Of a stretch of 61,410 nt of DNA, positions 1 through 8,538 are shown one piece after another. The stretch is from contig NZ_JAAZSQ010000016.1 in assembly GCF_012395835.1 (NCBI RefSeq), forward strand, positions 37,089 through 98,498, given 5' to 3'. The notes beneath the pieces are model-generated. The model ran no database searches, was not told where the DNA came from, and worked only from the letters and a program-made list of their open reading frames with translations. The position numbers and the translations under genes were made by a program. The stretch's first letter is position 1, and every line of letters starts with the position of its first letter. The stretch comes from Arthrobacter mobilis (GTDB taxonomy: Bacteria; Actinomycetota; Actinomycetes; Actinomycetales; Micrococcaceae).

Positions 1-273
1 GTTCGCCGCGCCGGGGCCGCGGGTGACCATCGCGATCCCGGGGGCCCGGTGCAGCTTGCCCTCGGCCTCGGCCATGTACGCCGCCCCGCCCTCATGCCGG
101 CACACCACCGTCTCAATCCCGGACCCGTGCAGCCCGTCCAGCACATCCAGGAACGACTCGCCCGGCACCACATACGCCCGCTGCACCCCGTGGGCAATCA
201 GCGAATCCACAATCACATGCCCGGCCGACTTCCGCCCGGGCACCGGTGCCGCTTCCAACTGAACCTGAGTCAT
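1..273 (-). CDS. Thiamine diphosphate-binding enzyme, N-terminal 91 residues only
   Basis: This is the 5' part of a leftward gene; its remainder lies beyond the window edge, so there is no stop codon here. The reading frame from the ATG at 273 gives 91 residues typical of the N-terminal PYR domain of acetolactate synthase-like thiamine diphosphate enzymes. GESFLDVLDGL lies at residues 38-48. The segment CRHEGGAAYMAEA (59-71) carries the conserved cofactor-activating glutamate E61, and the fragment ends in the family motif GPGAAN. The substrate cannot be told from this domain: acetolactate synthase, an oxalyl-CoA or glyoxylate enzyme, or another 2-keto acid decarboxylase are all possible. The 208 bases between it and the ligD stop hold no recognisable gene. 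Confidence 0.85.
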   Translation of the reverse strand, partial: MTQVQLEAAPVPGRKSAGHVIVDSLIAHGVQRAYVVPGESFLDVLDGLHGSGIETVVCRHEGGAAYMAEAEGKLHRAPGIAMVTRGPGAAN

Positions 274-481
274 CTGGTGTGTCTACTTTCCCCTGCGAAC
301 CTGACTGGACCACCGGCGACGCGCATAGTGCGACTGCATGATTTGAAACCGCCGTGATTGAGCAAAGCTACATGATGAGGTGTGTTATGGGGATTCGGGA
401 AAGAAACACTCAGGTAATGAACGTGACCCCCCTCATAAACCCGGTTCATGGGGGGCGGTCAACGGGGCTGTGCCAGCGCCG

Positions 482-2941
482 CTAGGAGCCCTCCCAGACC
501 ACTTCGTCCGGGTCCTTGTCCGGACGCCAGCCGCGCCAGACCGGCTGTCGTAGCCTGCCCTCGGCGGTGCGGCCGGCGTGCCTGACTTCGCCGACCAGCC
601 GCGGCGATACCCACTCGGCATCCTCGCGGTCCGGTGCCGGAATGCCCTCGGCGGCCGGTGTTTTGCGGGCCAGTGGTGCCAGTCTGGTTGCGGCGTCGTC
701 CAGATCGGCACGGGTGAAGCCGGTGCCGACCCGCCCCGCATAGACGAGGCGTCCGTCCTCGTGCACGGCCAGTAGCAGCGAGCCGATGCCGCCGGCCCGG
801 TTGCCCGCACCATGCCGCCAGCCGATGACGACCACCTCCTGGTGCGTCTGGTTCTTGATTTTGATCCAGCTGCGTGTCCTCCGCCCAGACAGGTACACGC
901 CCGACTGCTTCTTGGCGATAATGCCTTCCAGGCCCAGCCGGGCCGAGGCTTCCAAGGCCTGCCGGGGAGGACCGGTGAAGGCTTCGGGCAGCTGGACGTG
1001 GCGGCCGGGCCTGGCGACGTCGAAAAGCGCCTGCCGGCGGACGGTGTATGGCGAGCGCAGCAGGCTCTTTCCGCCTGCGTGGAGAGCGTCGAACAGGATC
1101 AGGTAGACGGGCGTGGTCCTGGCGGCGGCACGGACTTCTGCCTCATCGGTCAGGTTCATCCGGTTCTGCAGCAGCCCGAAGTCCGGGCGGCCGCCCGGGG
1201 CGAGCGCCACGATCTCGCCGTCGAGCACGGCAGGGCCGTCGACCAGGCCGCCGAGTTCCTGCAGTTCCGGGTAGGTGCCGGTGCGGTCCAGCCGCTTGCG
1301 GGTGACCAGGCGCACCGCTCCGTCCTCCACCACGGCCAGGGCACGGACGCCATCCCATTTCATTTCATAGGCCCAGGCTTCCTCCGGATCCAGGTCGGCC
1401 AGGCTGCCGGCGGTGGCCAGCATGGGGGCGGCGTCGGGCAGCAGCGGACGGCGGCTGCGCTGCCCCGGCCGGTGTTCCGGCCCATGTTCCGCGGCCGGCG
1501 CCCGGCCGTCGGGCTGGTCCTTCATCAGGTGGATGAGCCAGTTCTTGCCGGTTTCACCCATGCCGGGGGTGTTGATCAGCGCGTACCGCCGCGGCACCGA
1601 GCCGAGCCCGCCACCGTCGCGACCGTGCAGCACGGCGATGACTTCCTTGCCCTGGCGCCACTTTTCCAGCTCATAGGTCCCGCTGTCCCAGATCTTCACA
1701 TTCCCGGCCCCGTATTCACCCTTGGGGATGGTGCCCTCGAAGCTGGCGTACTCCAGCGGGTGATCCTCGGTCAGGACCGCCAGCCGGTTCTCTTCCGGGT
1801 CCAGCGGTGGTCCCTTCGGGACGGCCCAGGAGACCAGCACGCCGTCGTGTTCCAGCCGGAAGTCCCAGTGCAGCCGCCGGGCGTGGTGCTCCTGGATCAC
1901 GAAGGCCGGCTGGCCATTGTCCGCGGACGCGCTGCCGGCCCCTTCCGCGGGCACCGGCTCGGGGGTCTTGGCCTGGTCGCGCATGCTGCGGTACCTGGCC
2001 AGCCGGTCCCGGCCTGGTACCGGTCTGCCGGCCTCCGTGCCGGCACCGTGCCAGCCCTGCGCGGCAATCGGATCAATCCCCGCTGCCACGCGTTCCATTA
2101 CCTCGCGGTAGTCCAGCTGGGCCAGGCCGGGGTCCCCGAGTTCCTCCCAGGTCCGCGGCGCCGCGACGTTCGGGTGCGGCCGGCCGCGCAGGGAGTACGG
2201 GCAGACGGTGGTCTTGGAGCCGTTGTTCTGGCTCCAGTCCACCAATACCTTGCCGGTACGAAGGGCCTTCTTCATGTCGCTGACCACCAGGTCGGGATGG
2301 TCGGCCTCGAGGGCCCGGGCCAGCTCGTGCGCCACCTCGGTGACCTGCCCGGCAGTGTGCCTGCCGTCCAGCGGCGCGTACAGGTGGATGCCTTTGGAAC
2401 CGGAGGTGACCGGGACGGCGTCCAGGTCCATGCCATGGAGGACTTCGCGGCAGAGCAGGGCGACCTGGACACATTCACGCAGGCCGGCGCCTTCACCCGG
2501 GTCCAGGTCCAGCACCAGCCGGTCGGGGTTGCGCGGGGCCAGGTCCGGGCCAAAGCGCCACTGGGGAACATGGATCTCCAGCGCTGCCATCTGCCCGAGC
2601 CAGGCCAGGACCGCCGGATCGTTGACCAGCGGATAAGTGTTCACATGCTCTTTGTGGCGGATGTCCGCCCGCGGCACCCAGTCCGGGGCGGAGTCCTCGA
2701 GGTCCTTGCGGAAGAACGGGCGGGCTGGCTTGGCTGCCGTACCAACGCCGTCCACCCAGCGCTTGCGCGTGGCCGGCCGCCAGGCGGCCTGGGGGATGAG
2801 CACGGGGGCCACGGTGGCCAGATAGTGCAGGACGTCGGCCTTGGTGGTGCCGGTTTCCGGATACATCACCTTGTCCAGATTGCTGACCTTCAGCCGCCGG
2901 CCGGCGACCTTGACCAGCTGTTCGTGAGCGCGAGGACACAT
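482..2941 (-). CDS. ligD: ATP-dependent DNA ligase LigD (polymerase-phosphoesterase-ligase)
   Basis: This is the multifunctional end-joining enzyme that fills, trims and seals double-strand breaks together with Ku. The 819 residues show the mycobacterial domain order. The primase-like polymerase comes first, with metal ligands D145 and D147 in LDLDPGE, the loop SGSKG (180-184) and VDWSQN (234-239). The phosphoesterase follows, with EHHARRLHWDFRL at 351-363. The ligase is last, with the adenylated lysine K528 in YEMKWDG, EGIIAKK (672-678) and WIKIKN (692-697). Length is normal for three-domain LigD. It is divergent from ku with 80 bases between the starts. No SOS-like box was seen in that gap. 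Confidence 0.97.
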   Translation of the reverse strand: MCPRAHEQLVKVAGRRLKVSNLDKVMYPETGTTKADVLHYLATVAPVLIPQAAWRPATRKRWVDGVGTAAKPARPFFRKDLEDSAPDWVPRADIRHKEHVNTYPLVNDPAVLAWLGQMAALEIHVPQWRFGPDLAPRNPDRLVLDLDPGEGAGLRECVQVALLCREVLHGMDLDAVPVTSGSKGIHLYAPLDGRHTAGQVTEVAHELARALEADHPDLVVSDMKKALRTGKVLVDWSQNNGSKTTVCPYSLRGRPHPNVAAPRTWEELGDPGLAQLDYREVMERVAAGIDPIAAQGWHGAGTEAGRPVPGRDRLARYRSMRDQAKTPEPVPAEGAGSASADNGQPAFVIQEHHARRLHWDFRLEHDGVLVSWAVPKGPPLDPEENRLAVLTEDHPLEYASFEGTIPKGEYGAGNVKIWDSGTYELEKWRQGKEVIAVLHGRDGGGLGSVPRRYALINTPGMGETGKNWLIHLMKDQPDGRAPAAEHGPEHRPGQRSRRPLLPDAAPMLATAGSLADLDPEEAWAYEMKWDGVRALAVVEDGAVRLVTRKRLDRTGTYPELQELGGLVDGPAVLDGEIVALAPGGRPDFGLLQNRMNLTDEAEVRAAARTTPVYLILFDALHAGGKSLLRSPYTVRRQALFDVARPGRHVQLPEAFTGPPRQALEASARLGLEGIIAKKQSGVYLSGRRTRSWIKIKNQTHQEVVVIGWRHGAGNRAGGIGSLLLAVHEDGRLVYAGRVGTGFTRADLDDAATRLAPLARKTPAAEGIPAPDREDAEWVSPRLVGEVRHAGRTAEGRLRQPVWRGWRPDKDPDEVVWEGS

Positions 2942-3021
2942 GGCGCCGGACTCCTTTCCCTGACCTCACTCTGCGCCGAAATTGCGGGCAAGGCTAGTGC
3001 ATCCGCGGCGCGGGTGCTTGA

Positions 3022-3885
3022 ATGATCAACATGAGGGCCATCTGGACAGGGGCCGTCACCTTCGGGCTGGTGAACATCCCGGTGCGGCTGTACGCGGCCA
3101 CCACCGACCATGACATCGACCTGCATCAGGTGCACGATGCCGACGGCGGCCGTATCCGCTATGAGCGCCGGTGCGAAGTGTGCCGCCGGAAGATCGACTA
3201 TGAGCACATCGACAAGGCCTACGACGACGGCGAGACCACGGTGGTCCTGACCGACGAGGACCTCGCGTCGCTGCCGGCGGAGCGGAACCACGAGATCGAA
3301 GTGGTCCGGTTCGTCCCCAGCGAGCAGATCGATCCGCTGATGCTCGAGCGCAGCTATTATTTGGAGCCGGATTCGAAGTCCGCGAAGGCCTATGTGCTGC
3401 TGCGCAAGACCTTGGAAAAGACCGACCTGACCAGCGTCGTGAAGTTCGCGCTGCGGCAGAAGACCCGGCTGGGCATCCTGAGGGTGCGGGGGAAGGTCCT
3501 GATGCTGCAGTCGCTGCTGTGGTCGGACGAGGTGCGCGAGGCGGACTTCCCGGCGATCCCGTCCCGTGTGCGGATCTCCGAAGAGGAGCTGGAAATGTCC
3601 GCGGCCCTGGTCGAGCGCTACGCGGACGATTTCAACCCCGAGGAGTTCCAGGACGACTACCAGGTGGAACTGCGCCGGCTGATCGACGAGAAGCTGAAGC
3701 AGGGCGAGGCCCTCGACACCGAGGCCACCTTCGGGGCGCCCGAGGAAAGCGAGGCCGGGGATCTGGTGGACCTGATGGAGGCGCTGAAGAAGAGCTTGGA
3801 ACGGCGGGGCGCTGGAACGCGTGCGGGCCGGAAGGCTCCTTCGCACGGCGCGAAGGGATCCGCCCCGCGTCGCAAGGGCGCCTGA
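3022..3885 (+). CDS. ku: Ku protein, non-homologous end joining
   Basis: This is a homodimeric DNA-end-binding protein that recruits LigD. The N terminus (MRAIWTGAVTFGLVNIPVRL) is the hallmark of bacterial Ku, and 287 residues is normal length. The Ku core spans about residues 5-255. The lysine/arginine-rich tail after about residue 260 matches the extended basic C terminus that helps Ku bind DNA and LigD. Two starts are possible: ATG at 3022, used here, and ATG at 3031, which would place MRAIW at the very N terminus as in most homologues. Neither has a good ribosome binding site. The divergent arrangement with ligD supports a shared function. Confidence 0.97.
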   Translation: MINMRAIWTGAVTFGLVNIPVRLYAATTDHDIDLHQVHDADGGRIRYERRCEVCRRKIDYEHIDKAYDDGETTVVLTDEDLASLPAERNHEIEVVRFVPSEQIDPLMLERSYYLEPDSKSAKAYVLLRKTLEKTDLTSVVKFALRQKTRLGILRVRGKVLMLQSLLWSDEVREADFPAIPSRVRISEEELEMSAALVERYADDFNPEEFQDDYQVELRRLIDEKLKQGEALDTEATFGAPEESEAGDLVDLMEALKKSLERRGAGTRAGRKAPSHGAKGSAPRRKGA

Positions 3886-3984
3886 CCTCCCCACGCGCGG
3901 GCAGGCCGGCGGACGGGTCCTGCCCCGGGGTCGGCCGTTTTCCTGCATGGCATTGCGGGCCACGTGCCGCGCCGGCTCATATTG

Positions 3985-4002
3985 GTAAGCAAGCTTGCTA
4001 AC
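3985..4002. promoter_or_regulatory. 18-bp near-perfect palindrome upstream of the Rieske gene (possible operator)
   Basis: GTAAGCAAGCTTGCTAAC is an 18-base inverted repeat with one mismatched pair, centred on AAGCTT. It lies 3 bases upstream of a likely -10 box (TAGGCT, 4006-4011) for the Rieske/DUF2231 gene, so a bound protein would sit in the spacer or -35 region. The right half of the perfect form of this palindrome recurs upstream of dps. The binding factor is unknown. Confidence 0.55.
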
Positions 4003-4061
4003 AGTTAGGCTGGGCGGACGAGCACAGGCCTAGGATGTTCGGTGCGCCCGCAGGAGGACCG

Positions 4062-4943
4062 ATGAAGAACGTGCAGCCTTTCAAGGCGTTGAACTGGCTG
4101 GAAACTGCCAAGATCCTGGATGCTCCGGCCTCCGGCGTGCAGCGGTTGGTGCACGCCGTCCTGCCGCGGGGATGGGTCAAGGATCTCCTGCATGGAGTGC
4201 CGCAGGGGCATCCGCTGCATCCGGTCCTCGTCCAGCTGCCGATCGGCACGTGGAGTTCGGCTGTGCTGCTGGACCTGTTCCCGGGGACGGGGAAGGCCGC
4301 CAAGCTGCTGGTGGGTACGGGACTCGCGTCCTCCCTGCCGACGGCGTTGGCAGGGCTGGCCGATTTTTCCGAGCTGCACCGTCAGCACCGGAGGGTGGGG
4401 CTGGTCCATGCCGGTGCCAACATTCTGGGCACCGCCGTCTTCGCCGCATCCCTGGTCCAGCGTGCGCGCGGCTACGACGGGGCCGGCAGGCAGTTGGCGC
4501 GGCTGGGGCTCCTGCTGGTGGCTGCGGGTGGCTCGCTGGGCGGACATCTGGCCTACCACCAGGCGGCCGGCGCCAACCATGCCGAATCCGTTCCACACCG
4601 GGTCCCCGACGGCTGGCACCGGCTCGGCGAACTCGATGAATTTGCCCCCGGCCATCTGGTGCGGCGGATGCTTGGCGATATCCCGCTGCTGGTCTGGCGT
4701 CCGGACGACGGCACGGAAGTCTTCGCGCTGGCCGGCCAATGTTCGCACCTGGCAGGTCCGCTGGCCGACGGGGCGGTGACCGGGCCGGCCGGCCGGGAGT
4801 GCGTGGAGTGCCCGTGGCACGGGAGCACCTTCCAGCTGCGGACCGGCGAAGTAGTACGCGGGCCGGCGACGGCGCCGCAGCCGCGGTTCCGCACCAGGAC
4901 CGTCGGTTCCGCTGTGGAGGTCAGCCCCGCGGAGGCAGGGTGA
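4062..4943 (+). CDS. Rieske 2Fe-2S protein with N-terminal DUF2231-type membrane domain
   Basis: The 293-residue protein has two parts. Residues about 1-175 form a hydrophobic multi-helix domain that resembles DUF2231. Residues about 190-290 form a Rieske ferredoxin-like domain, with CSHLAGPL followed by CPWHGSTF supplying the two Cys-His ligand pairs of a [2Fe-2S] cluster. An upstream in-frame ATG exists at 4035, but the ATG at 4062 has AGGAGG about 6 bases before it and is preferred. The protein is probably a membrane-anchored electron transfer protein; its partner is unknown. It follows the Ku gene in a stress-related neighbourhood and is preceded by the palindrome at 3985-4002. Confidence 0.85.
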   Translation: MKNVQPFKALNWLETAKILDAPASGVQRLVHAVLPRGWVKDLLHGVPQGHPLHPVLVQLPIGTWSSAVLLDLFPGTGKAAKLLVGTGLASSLPTALAGLADFSELHRQHRRVGLVHAGANILGTAVFAASLVQRARGYDGAGRQLARLGLLLVAAGGSLGGHLAYHQAAGANHAESVPHRVPDGWHRLGELDEFAPGHLVRRMLGDIPLLVWRPDDGTEVFALAGQCSHLAGPLADGAVTGPAGRECVECPWHGSTFQLRTGEVVRGPATAPQPRFRTRTVGSAVEVSPAEAG

Positions 4944-5009
4944 GCCCGGCCCGCCTGCGCGGGCAGGTCCGTACGGAATTCAGCAATGTCCGGTCGTAAA
5001 GGAGGAAGT

Positions 5010-5579
5010 ATGGGCCTGGCGGTCCTCATTATCGACATGCAGAAGGGGTACTTCGAGGATCCGGTGCTGGCCCGCCGCCAGGAGCAGCTGGTGGCCGGGT
5101 GCAACGAGCTGATCGCCCAAGCCAGGGGAGCCGGCGTTCCGGTGCTGCTGCCCTGCACGGAGCATCAGCGGGACAAGTCCACGTGGACCCTGAACATGCT
5201 CGAGGACGACCAGGGGTTTGCCTTCGCCGGCAGCGAGACGGCCGAAATCGTCCCCGGGCTGGAGGCCGCCGGCCTGCCGCGCCTGCCCAAGACCCGCGAC
5301 AGCGCCTTCATCGCCACAGACCTGCTCTTCCGCCTGCGCAACCTGCGGGTGGAGACGCTCGTGCTGGCCGGTGTCTCGTCACACAATTGCATCGCCCAGA
5401 CCGGCGTCGACGCGTTCGCCCACAACTTCCGCGTGGTCTACGCCAGAGATGCCATGGCATCGACGAACGAAGAATTTGCCGAGCAGATGCTGACCATCCT
5501 GTGCAAGGAATACCGGCAGGAGGTCGCCGGCGCGGAGGCAGTGAAGATGCTTCTGACCAGCGGAAATGCCAGCCACTGA
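5010..5579 (+). CDS. Isochorismatase-family cysteine hydrolase
   Basis: This is a 189-residue member of the isochorismatase/nicotinamidase superfamily. The likely catalytic triad is visible: D9 in LIIDMQKGYF, K94 in RLPKTRDSAF and the nucleophile C127 in GVSSHNCIAQT, which also carries the usual cis-peptide region just before the cysteine. The start at 5010 is chosen because AAAGGAGG precedes it by 4-5 bases. An earlier in-frame ATG at 4986 would add eight residues and lacks such a site. The metal-binding signature of true nicotinamidases is not obvious, so the substrate (an amide, carbamate or enol ether) cannot be named. Confidence 0.85.
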   Translation: MGLAVLIIDMQKGYFEDPVLARRQEQLVAGCNELIAQARGAGVPVLLPCTEHQRDKSTWTLNMLEDDQGFAFAGSETAEIVPGLEAAGLPRLPKTRDSAFIATDLLFRLRNLRVETLVLAGVSSHNCIAQTGVDAFAHNFRVVYARDAMASTNEEFAEQMLTILCKEYRQEVAGAEAVKMLLTSGNASH

Positions 5580-5625
5580 ACGGGCCGCAGCGTGCGGGCC
5601 GCTTGCCCGCCGCAGACGGGCGACC

Positions 5626-5652
5626 TAGGGTGGAAATGTGAAGCTTGCTTAC
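5626..5652 (+). promoter_or_regulatory. Putative dps promoter region with AAGCTTGCTTAC half-palindrome
   Basis: TAGGGT at 5626-5631 is a plausible -10 box. AAGCTTGCTTAC at 5641-5652 is identical to the right-hand 12 bases of the perfect form of the palindrome upstream of the Rieske gene. The left half is not conserved. The two sites suggest, but do not prove, shared regulation of the Rieske gene and dps. Confidence 0.4.
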
Positions 5653-5698
5653 TAAGGGCTTGCCCAGCAGCTGATTCGACAAGGAAAGTGGAGGATTC

Positions 5699-6193
5699 GT
5701 GAAGGCATCGAAGCAACTGAGTGAAAACCTGCAGAAGGTTCTGGTCGACCTGATCCAGCTCCATGTCCAGTGCAAGCAGGCTCACTGGAATGTGGTGGGA
5801 AAGAACTTCCGCGACCTGCATCTGCAGCTCGACGAAATCATCGCCGACGCCCGCCTGTTTAGCGACCAGACTGCCGAACGCATGCGCGCGCTACATGCGG
5901 TACCGGACGGTCGCAGCGCGACAGTTGCCGAAGCCACGACCCTGGACCCGTTTCCCGCGGGACTGGTCTCCACCGAGGATACCGTCGACCTGGTGGTCGG
6001 CATGCTCGAGGCCTGCGTGGGAACCATGCGTGATGTCCACGACCAAGTAGACGAGGAGGACCCTGTCAGCGCCGATATTCTGCACACCTTTATTGAAAAA
6101 CTCGAGCAGTACGCCTGGATGGTGGATGCGGAGAATATGGCCCCGACCGCCAAGCTCGGCGCGGCACAGCGCAAAAAAGCCAAGGCGTCCTGA
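5699..6193 (+). CDS. dps: Dps/ferritin-like DNA-protection protein
   Basis: This 164-residue protein belongs to the Dps family of dodecameric ferroxidases, which store iron and shield DNA from peroxide. The inter-subunit iron ligands can be placed: H29 (in AHWNVVG), H41 and D45 (in RDLHLQLDE) on one side, and D56 and E60 (in SDQTAER) on the other. The start is a GTG preceded by a GGAGGA site. The C terminus ends in a short lysine-rich tail (AAQRKKAKAS), like the basic tails that bind DNA in some Dps proteins. A CsbD-like stress gene follows 48 bases downstream and may be co-transcribed. Confidence 0.93.
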   Translation: MKASKQLSENLQKVLVDLIQLHVQCKQAHWNVVGKNFRDLHLQLDEIIADARLFSDQTAERMRALHAVPDGRSATVAEATTLDPFPAGLVSTEDTVDLVVGMLEACVGTMRDVHDQVDEEDPVSADILHTFIEKLEQYAWMVDAENMAPTAKLGAAQRKKAKAS

Positions 6194-6241
6194 CACAGAA
6201 AGAATCAGCGCCTGCACCAGCAGGTGGAAAGTAGGTTGATC

Positions 6242-6469
6242 ATGGGTCTGGGAGACAAGTTCGACGCCGCCAAGGACAAGATCAAGGGCAAGGCGGACGA
6301 AGCTATCGGCAAGGCAACCGACGACGATTCGCGGGTCGTGCAAGGCAAGGCCGAGCAGGCCTCGGGCGGGATCAAGGACACGGTCGCCGACGCCAAAGCG
6401 CATCTGAGGGAAGACACCGAGAACGCCGAGGACCGCATGGACGACACCGAGGGCGGATCCCGTATCTGA
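6242..6469 (+). CDS. CsbD-like small stress protein
   Basis: The 75-residue, highly charged and soluble protein matches the CsbD family: MGLGDKFDAAKDKIKGKADE, followed by an alternating Lys/Asp/Glu helix and GKAEQASGGIKD. CsbD proteins are stress-induced in many bacteria, and their biochemical role is not known. The ATG at 6242 matches the family N terminus better than the upstream GTG at 6224. It lies close behind dps and is followed by a convergent gene with only 13 bases between the stops. Confidence 0.9.
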   Translation: MGLGDKFDAAKDKIKGKADEAIGKATDDDSRVVQGKAEQASGGIKDTVADAKAHLREDTENAEDRMDDTEGGSRI

Positions 6470-6482
6470 CCTGGCCGCGGAG

Positions 6483-7232
6483 CTAGCCTTCGGGCAGCCT
6501 GTGGTCGGCGCCGAGGAGAGCCTGTGGCGGCACGGCCGCCACAGGCAGGGCCTCGGCGCTGGCGAGCGCCGCCAGATGGTGCTCACCGGCGGGGATCCAG
6601 CCCAGGCGGAGGCCGTCAACGTCGGGCGTGCCGGGGCAGCTGACGCGGGCCGTGAAGGCACCGGCCGTCGAGTCGTCCGGTTCGACAGTGAGCCGGGACG
6701 GCTCGACGGCGAACCCGTGCCCGGCGGCCTTCACGGCAGCTTCCTTGGCGGTCCACAGGCGCATCCGTTCCAGCGTCCCGGCAGGGCCCCTGCGGACCCG
6801 GCGCCGTTCGGATGGGGAGAGCACCGACTCGTCGAAGCCCTCGAACACGGAGTCCGGGACCTGCTCGACGTCGGCTCCGAGCAGAATTCCTTCCGGTCCG
6901 GCAGCAGCCAGGACCAGGGTGCGGGTCCGCGACATGCTGAGCTGCAGTCCTGGCACCTGCGGCATGCCGTGGTCGGTTCCGCCGCAAGTGCGGCAGTAGC
7001 GGGTCACTGGTAGTCCGGCTGCCTCGTCCGCGGGCACGCCCAGCAGGCGGGCAGCGAGCAGCCGCAGCAGCGCGCGGGAGGCGAGAAAGGCCTCCGCGTC
7101 ATCGTGATGGCGGTAGCGGCCGGCCAGTTCTGCCTCGGCGCCGAGCACGGCGCCGTAGCCGCCGGCGCCGCCAGCCAGCACGTGCATCTGCCCGGGCGTG
7201 GTCAGGGAGTACGAAATGCTAGGCCAGTCCAC
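6483..7232 (-). CDS. 4'-phosphopantetheinyl transferase, Sfp type
   Basis: This enzyme transfers the phosphopantetheine arm from CoA to carrier proteins. The key motifs are GADVEQV, equivalent to the family GxDxE magnesium site, and LWTAKEAAVKAAGHG, equivalent to WxxKEAxxKxxG. A CxxC-type segment (CRTCGGTDHG) sits in the middle, as in other Sfp-type enzymes. The start is uncertain. GTG at 7232, preceded by TGGGGGGC, gives 249 residues and fits the family; GTG at 7295 or ATG at 7187 are alternatives. No polyketide, peptide synthetase or carrier protein gene lies nearby, so its target is elsewhere in the genome. Confidence 0.85.
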   Translation of the reverse strand: MDWPSISYSLTTPGQMHVLAGGAGGYGAVLGAEAELAGRYRHHDDAEAFLASRALLRLLAARLLGVPADEAAGLPVTRYCRTCGGTDHGMPQVPGLQLSMSRTRTLVLAAAGPEGILLGADVEQVPDSVFEGFDESVLSPSERRRVRRGPAGTLERMRLWTAKEAAVKAAGHGFAVEPSRLTVEPDDSTAGAFTARVSCPGTPDVDGLRLGWIPAGEHHLAALASAEALPVAAVPPQALLGADHRLPEG

Positions 7233-7368
7233 GCCCCCCAGTGTATCGGCCGAGGGACCCGCCGCGAGCCTGCGAGCGGTGGGAGGCCGGTGCACGGTAT
7301 CGTTCGCCGCCTACCCCGTACGCTTCGCGCACGGGGACCCCTGGCAGCTCTTGCCGAGGAGGATCATC

Positions 7369-8460
7369 ATGGGCATCCGCGCACGCATCGCGTCCGGCGG
7401 GCGCGACTATGCAACCCTGGGCCTGCGGCCGGGGCACGTCCAGCCTTTCGAAGACGGCATGCGCACCAGCGGCCGCGCCGGTACCTACGAGTGGTGGTAT
7501 TTCGATGCCCGGCTCAGTGACGGGACGAAGCTGGTCATTACCTTCTTCACCAAACCCCTGGTCAGTCCGGGCAGGCCGCTGAGCCCCGCCGTATCGGTGG
7601 ACCTGGACCTGCCGGACGGGGGCAACATCCACCGGATCGCGGACTATCCCGCGGCCTCCTTCGATGCCTCCACCGACGGTTGCGATGTGCGGATCGGCCC
7701 TAATACCTTCCGCGGCGACCTGCACCGTTACCGCATCCACGTCGAACTCGAAGGTATCGAGGCGGATGTGGTGCTCACCGGTACCGTGCCGGGGTGGCGG
7801 CCCGGTACCGGCTACTGGTTCTTCGGCAAGCGGGACGAATACTACTTCGCCTGGCTGCCGGCGGTCCCGCAGGGCGAGGCCGAGGTCAGCATGACCGTCG
7901 GCGGCGTGCGGCAGCACGGGAGCGGAACCGGCTACCACGACCATAACTGGGGCAACCGGCCGGTGGCGAAACTGATCGACCATTGGTACTGGGGCAGGGG
8001 CAGCGCAGGCGGCTATTCGGTGGTCACCGCAGCGGTGACCGCCGCCAAGCGGTACGGCTCCGTCCAGCTTCCGGTCTTCCTGCTCGCCAAGGACGGACAG
8101 ATCGTGGCCGACGACGGCTCCAAGGCGGCCTTCGCTCCGTCCGGATTCTTCCAGGACCCGGATACCGGCAAGGCCGTCCCCTCGGTCATTGGCTTTGACT
8201 ACCGCGACGGCGCCGAACGCTACCTGGTCACCTATACCCGGACCAGCACGGTCCTCGCGGCGAGGCTGGGCAGCTACCTTCCCCGGCGGGCGCGGCTCGC
8301 GGCCCGGCTGGCCGGTTTCAGCGGCGCCTATTTCAGGTTCTCCGGCACGTTGGATGTCCGGGAGTTTAGGGACGGGCGGCCGGCCGGTGCCGGGCAGGCG
8401 CCGGCACTATGGGAACTGATGCGACTGGGCCGCTCCGGCCAGCGTCACAGCCGGGCATAG
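7369..8460 (+). CDS. AttH/CrtC-like lipocalin-related protein (hydroxyneurosporene synthase family)
   Basis: The 363-residue protein carries the two hallmarks of the AttH/CrtC superfamily: EWWYFDA at residues 41-47 and YHDHNWGN at residues 189-196, the segment that holds the catalytic or ligand-binding His/Asp of the carotenoid hydratases. The fold is expected to be a double lipocalin-like barrel. No signal peptide or carotenoid gene neighbours are seen, so hydration of a carotenoid or of another lipid-like substrate cannot be decided. The start at 7369 is supported by GAGGAGGAT nearby. The gene is divergent from the phosphopantetheinyl transferase. Confidence 0.8.
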   Translation: MGIRARIASGGRDYATLGLRPGHVQPFEDGMRTSGRAGTYEWWYFDARLSDGTKLVITFFTKPLVSPGRPLSPAVSVDLDLPDGGNIHRIADYPAASFDASTDGCDVRIGPNTFRGDLHRYRIHVELEGIEADVVLTGTVPGWRPGTGYWFFGKRDEYYFAWLPAVPQGEAEVSMTVGGVRQHGSGTGYHDHNWGNRPVAKLIDHWYWGRGSAGGYSVVTAAVTAAKRYGSVQLPVFLLAKDGQIVADDGSKAAFAPSGFFQDPDTGKAVPSVIGFDYRDGAERYLVTYTRTSTVLAARLGSYLPRRARLAARLAGFSGAYFRFSGTLDVREFRDGRPAGAGQAPALWELMRLGRSGQRHSRA

Positions 8461-8538
8461 CCGCCGCCGGGGCAGCCGCCGGGAACCGGCGCCGTGATTG
8501 TTCCCACACCTGTGCTCCGCTGCCCCTGATCAGCGGCG

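Noticed and set aside
2942..3021. An SOS box between ligD and ku.
   Set aside because: No TCGAAC-N4-GTTCGA-like palindrome is present in the 80 bases.
812..3025. A long open frame on the plus strand, antisense to ligD.
   Set aside because: It shows no family motif and has the Pro/Gly/Arg-rich composition typical of antisense frames in high-GC DNA; ligD on the other strand is unambiguous.
4035..4061. Upstream start for the Rieske protein.
   Set aside because: It has no ribosome binding site, while the ATG at 4062 has AGGAGG at the right distance.
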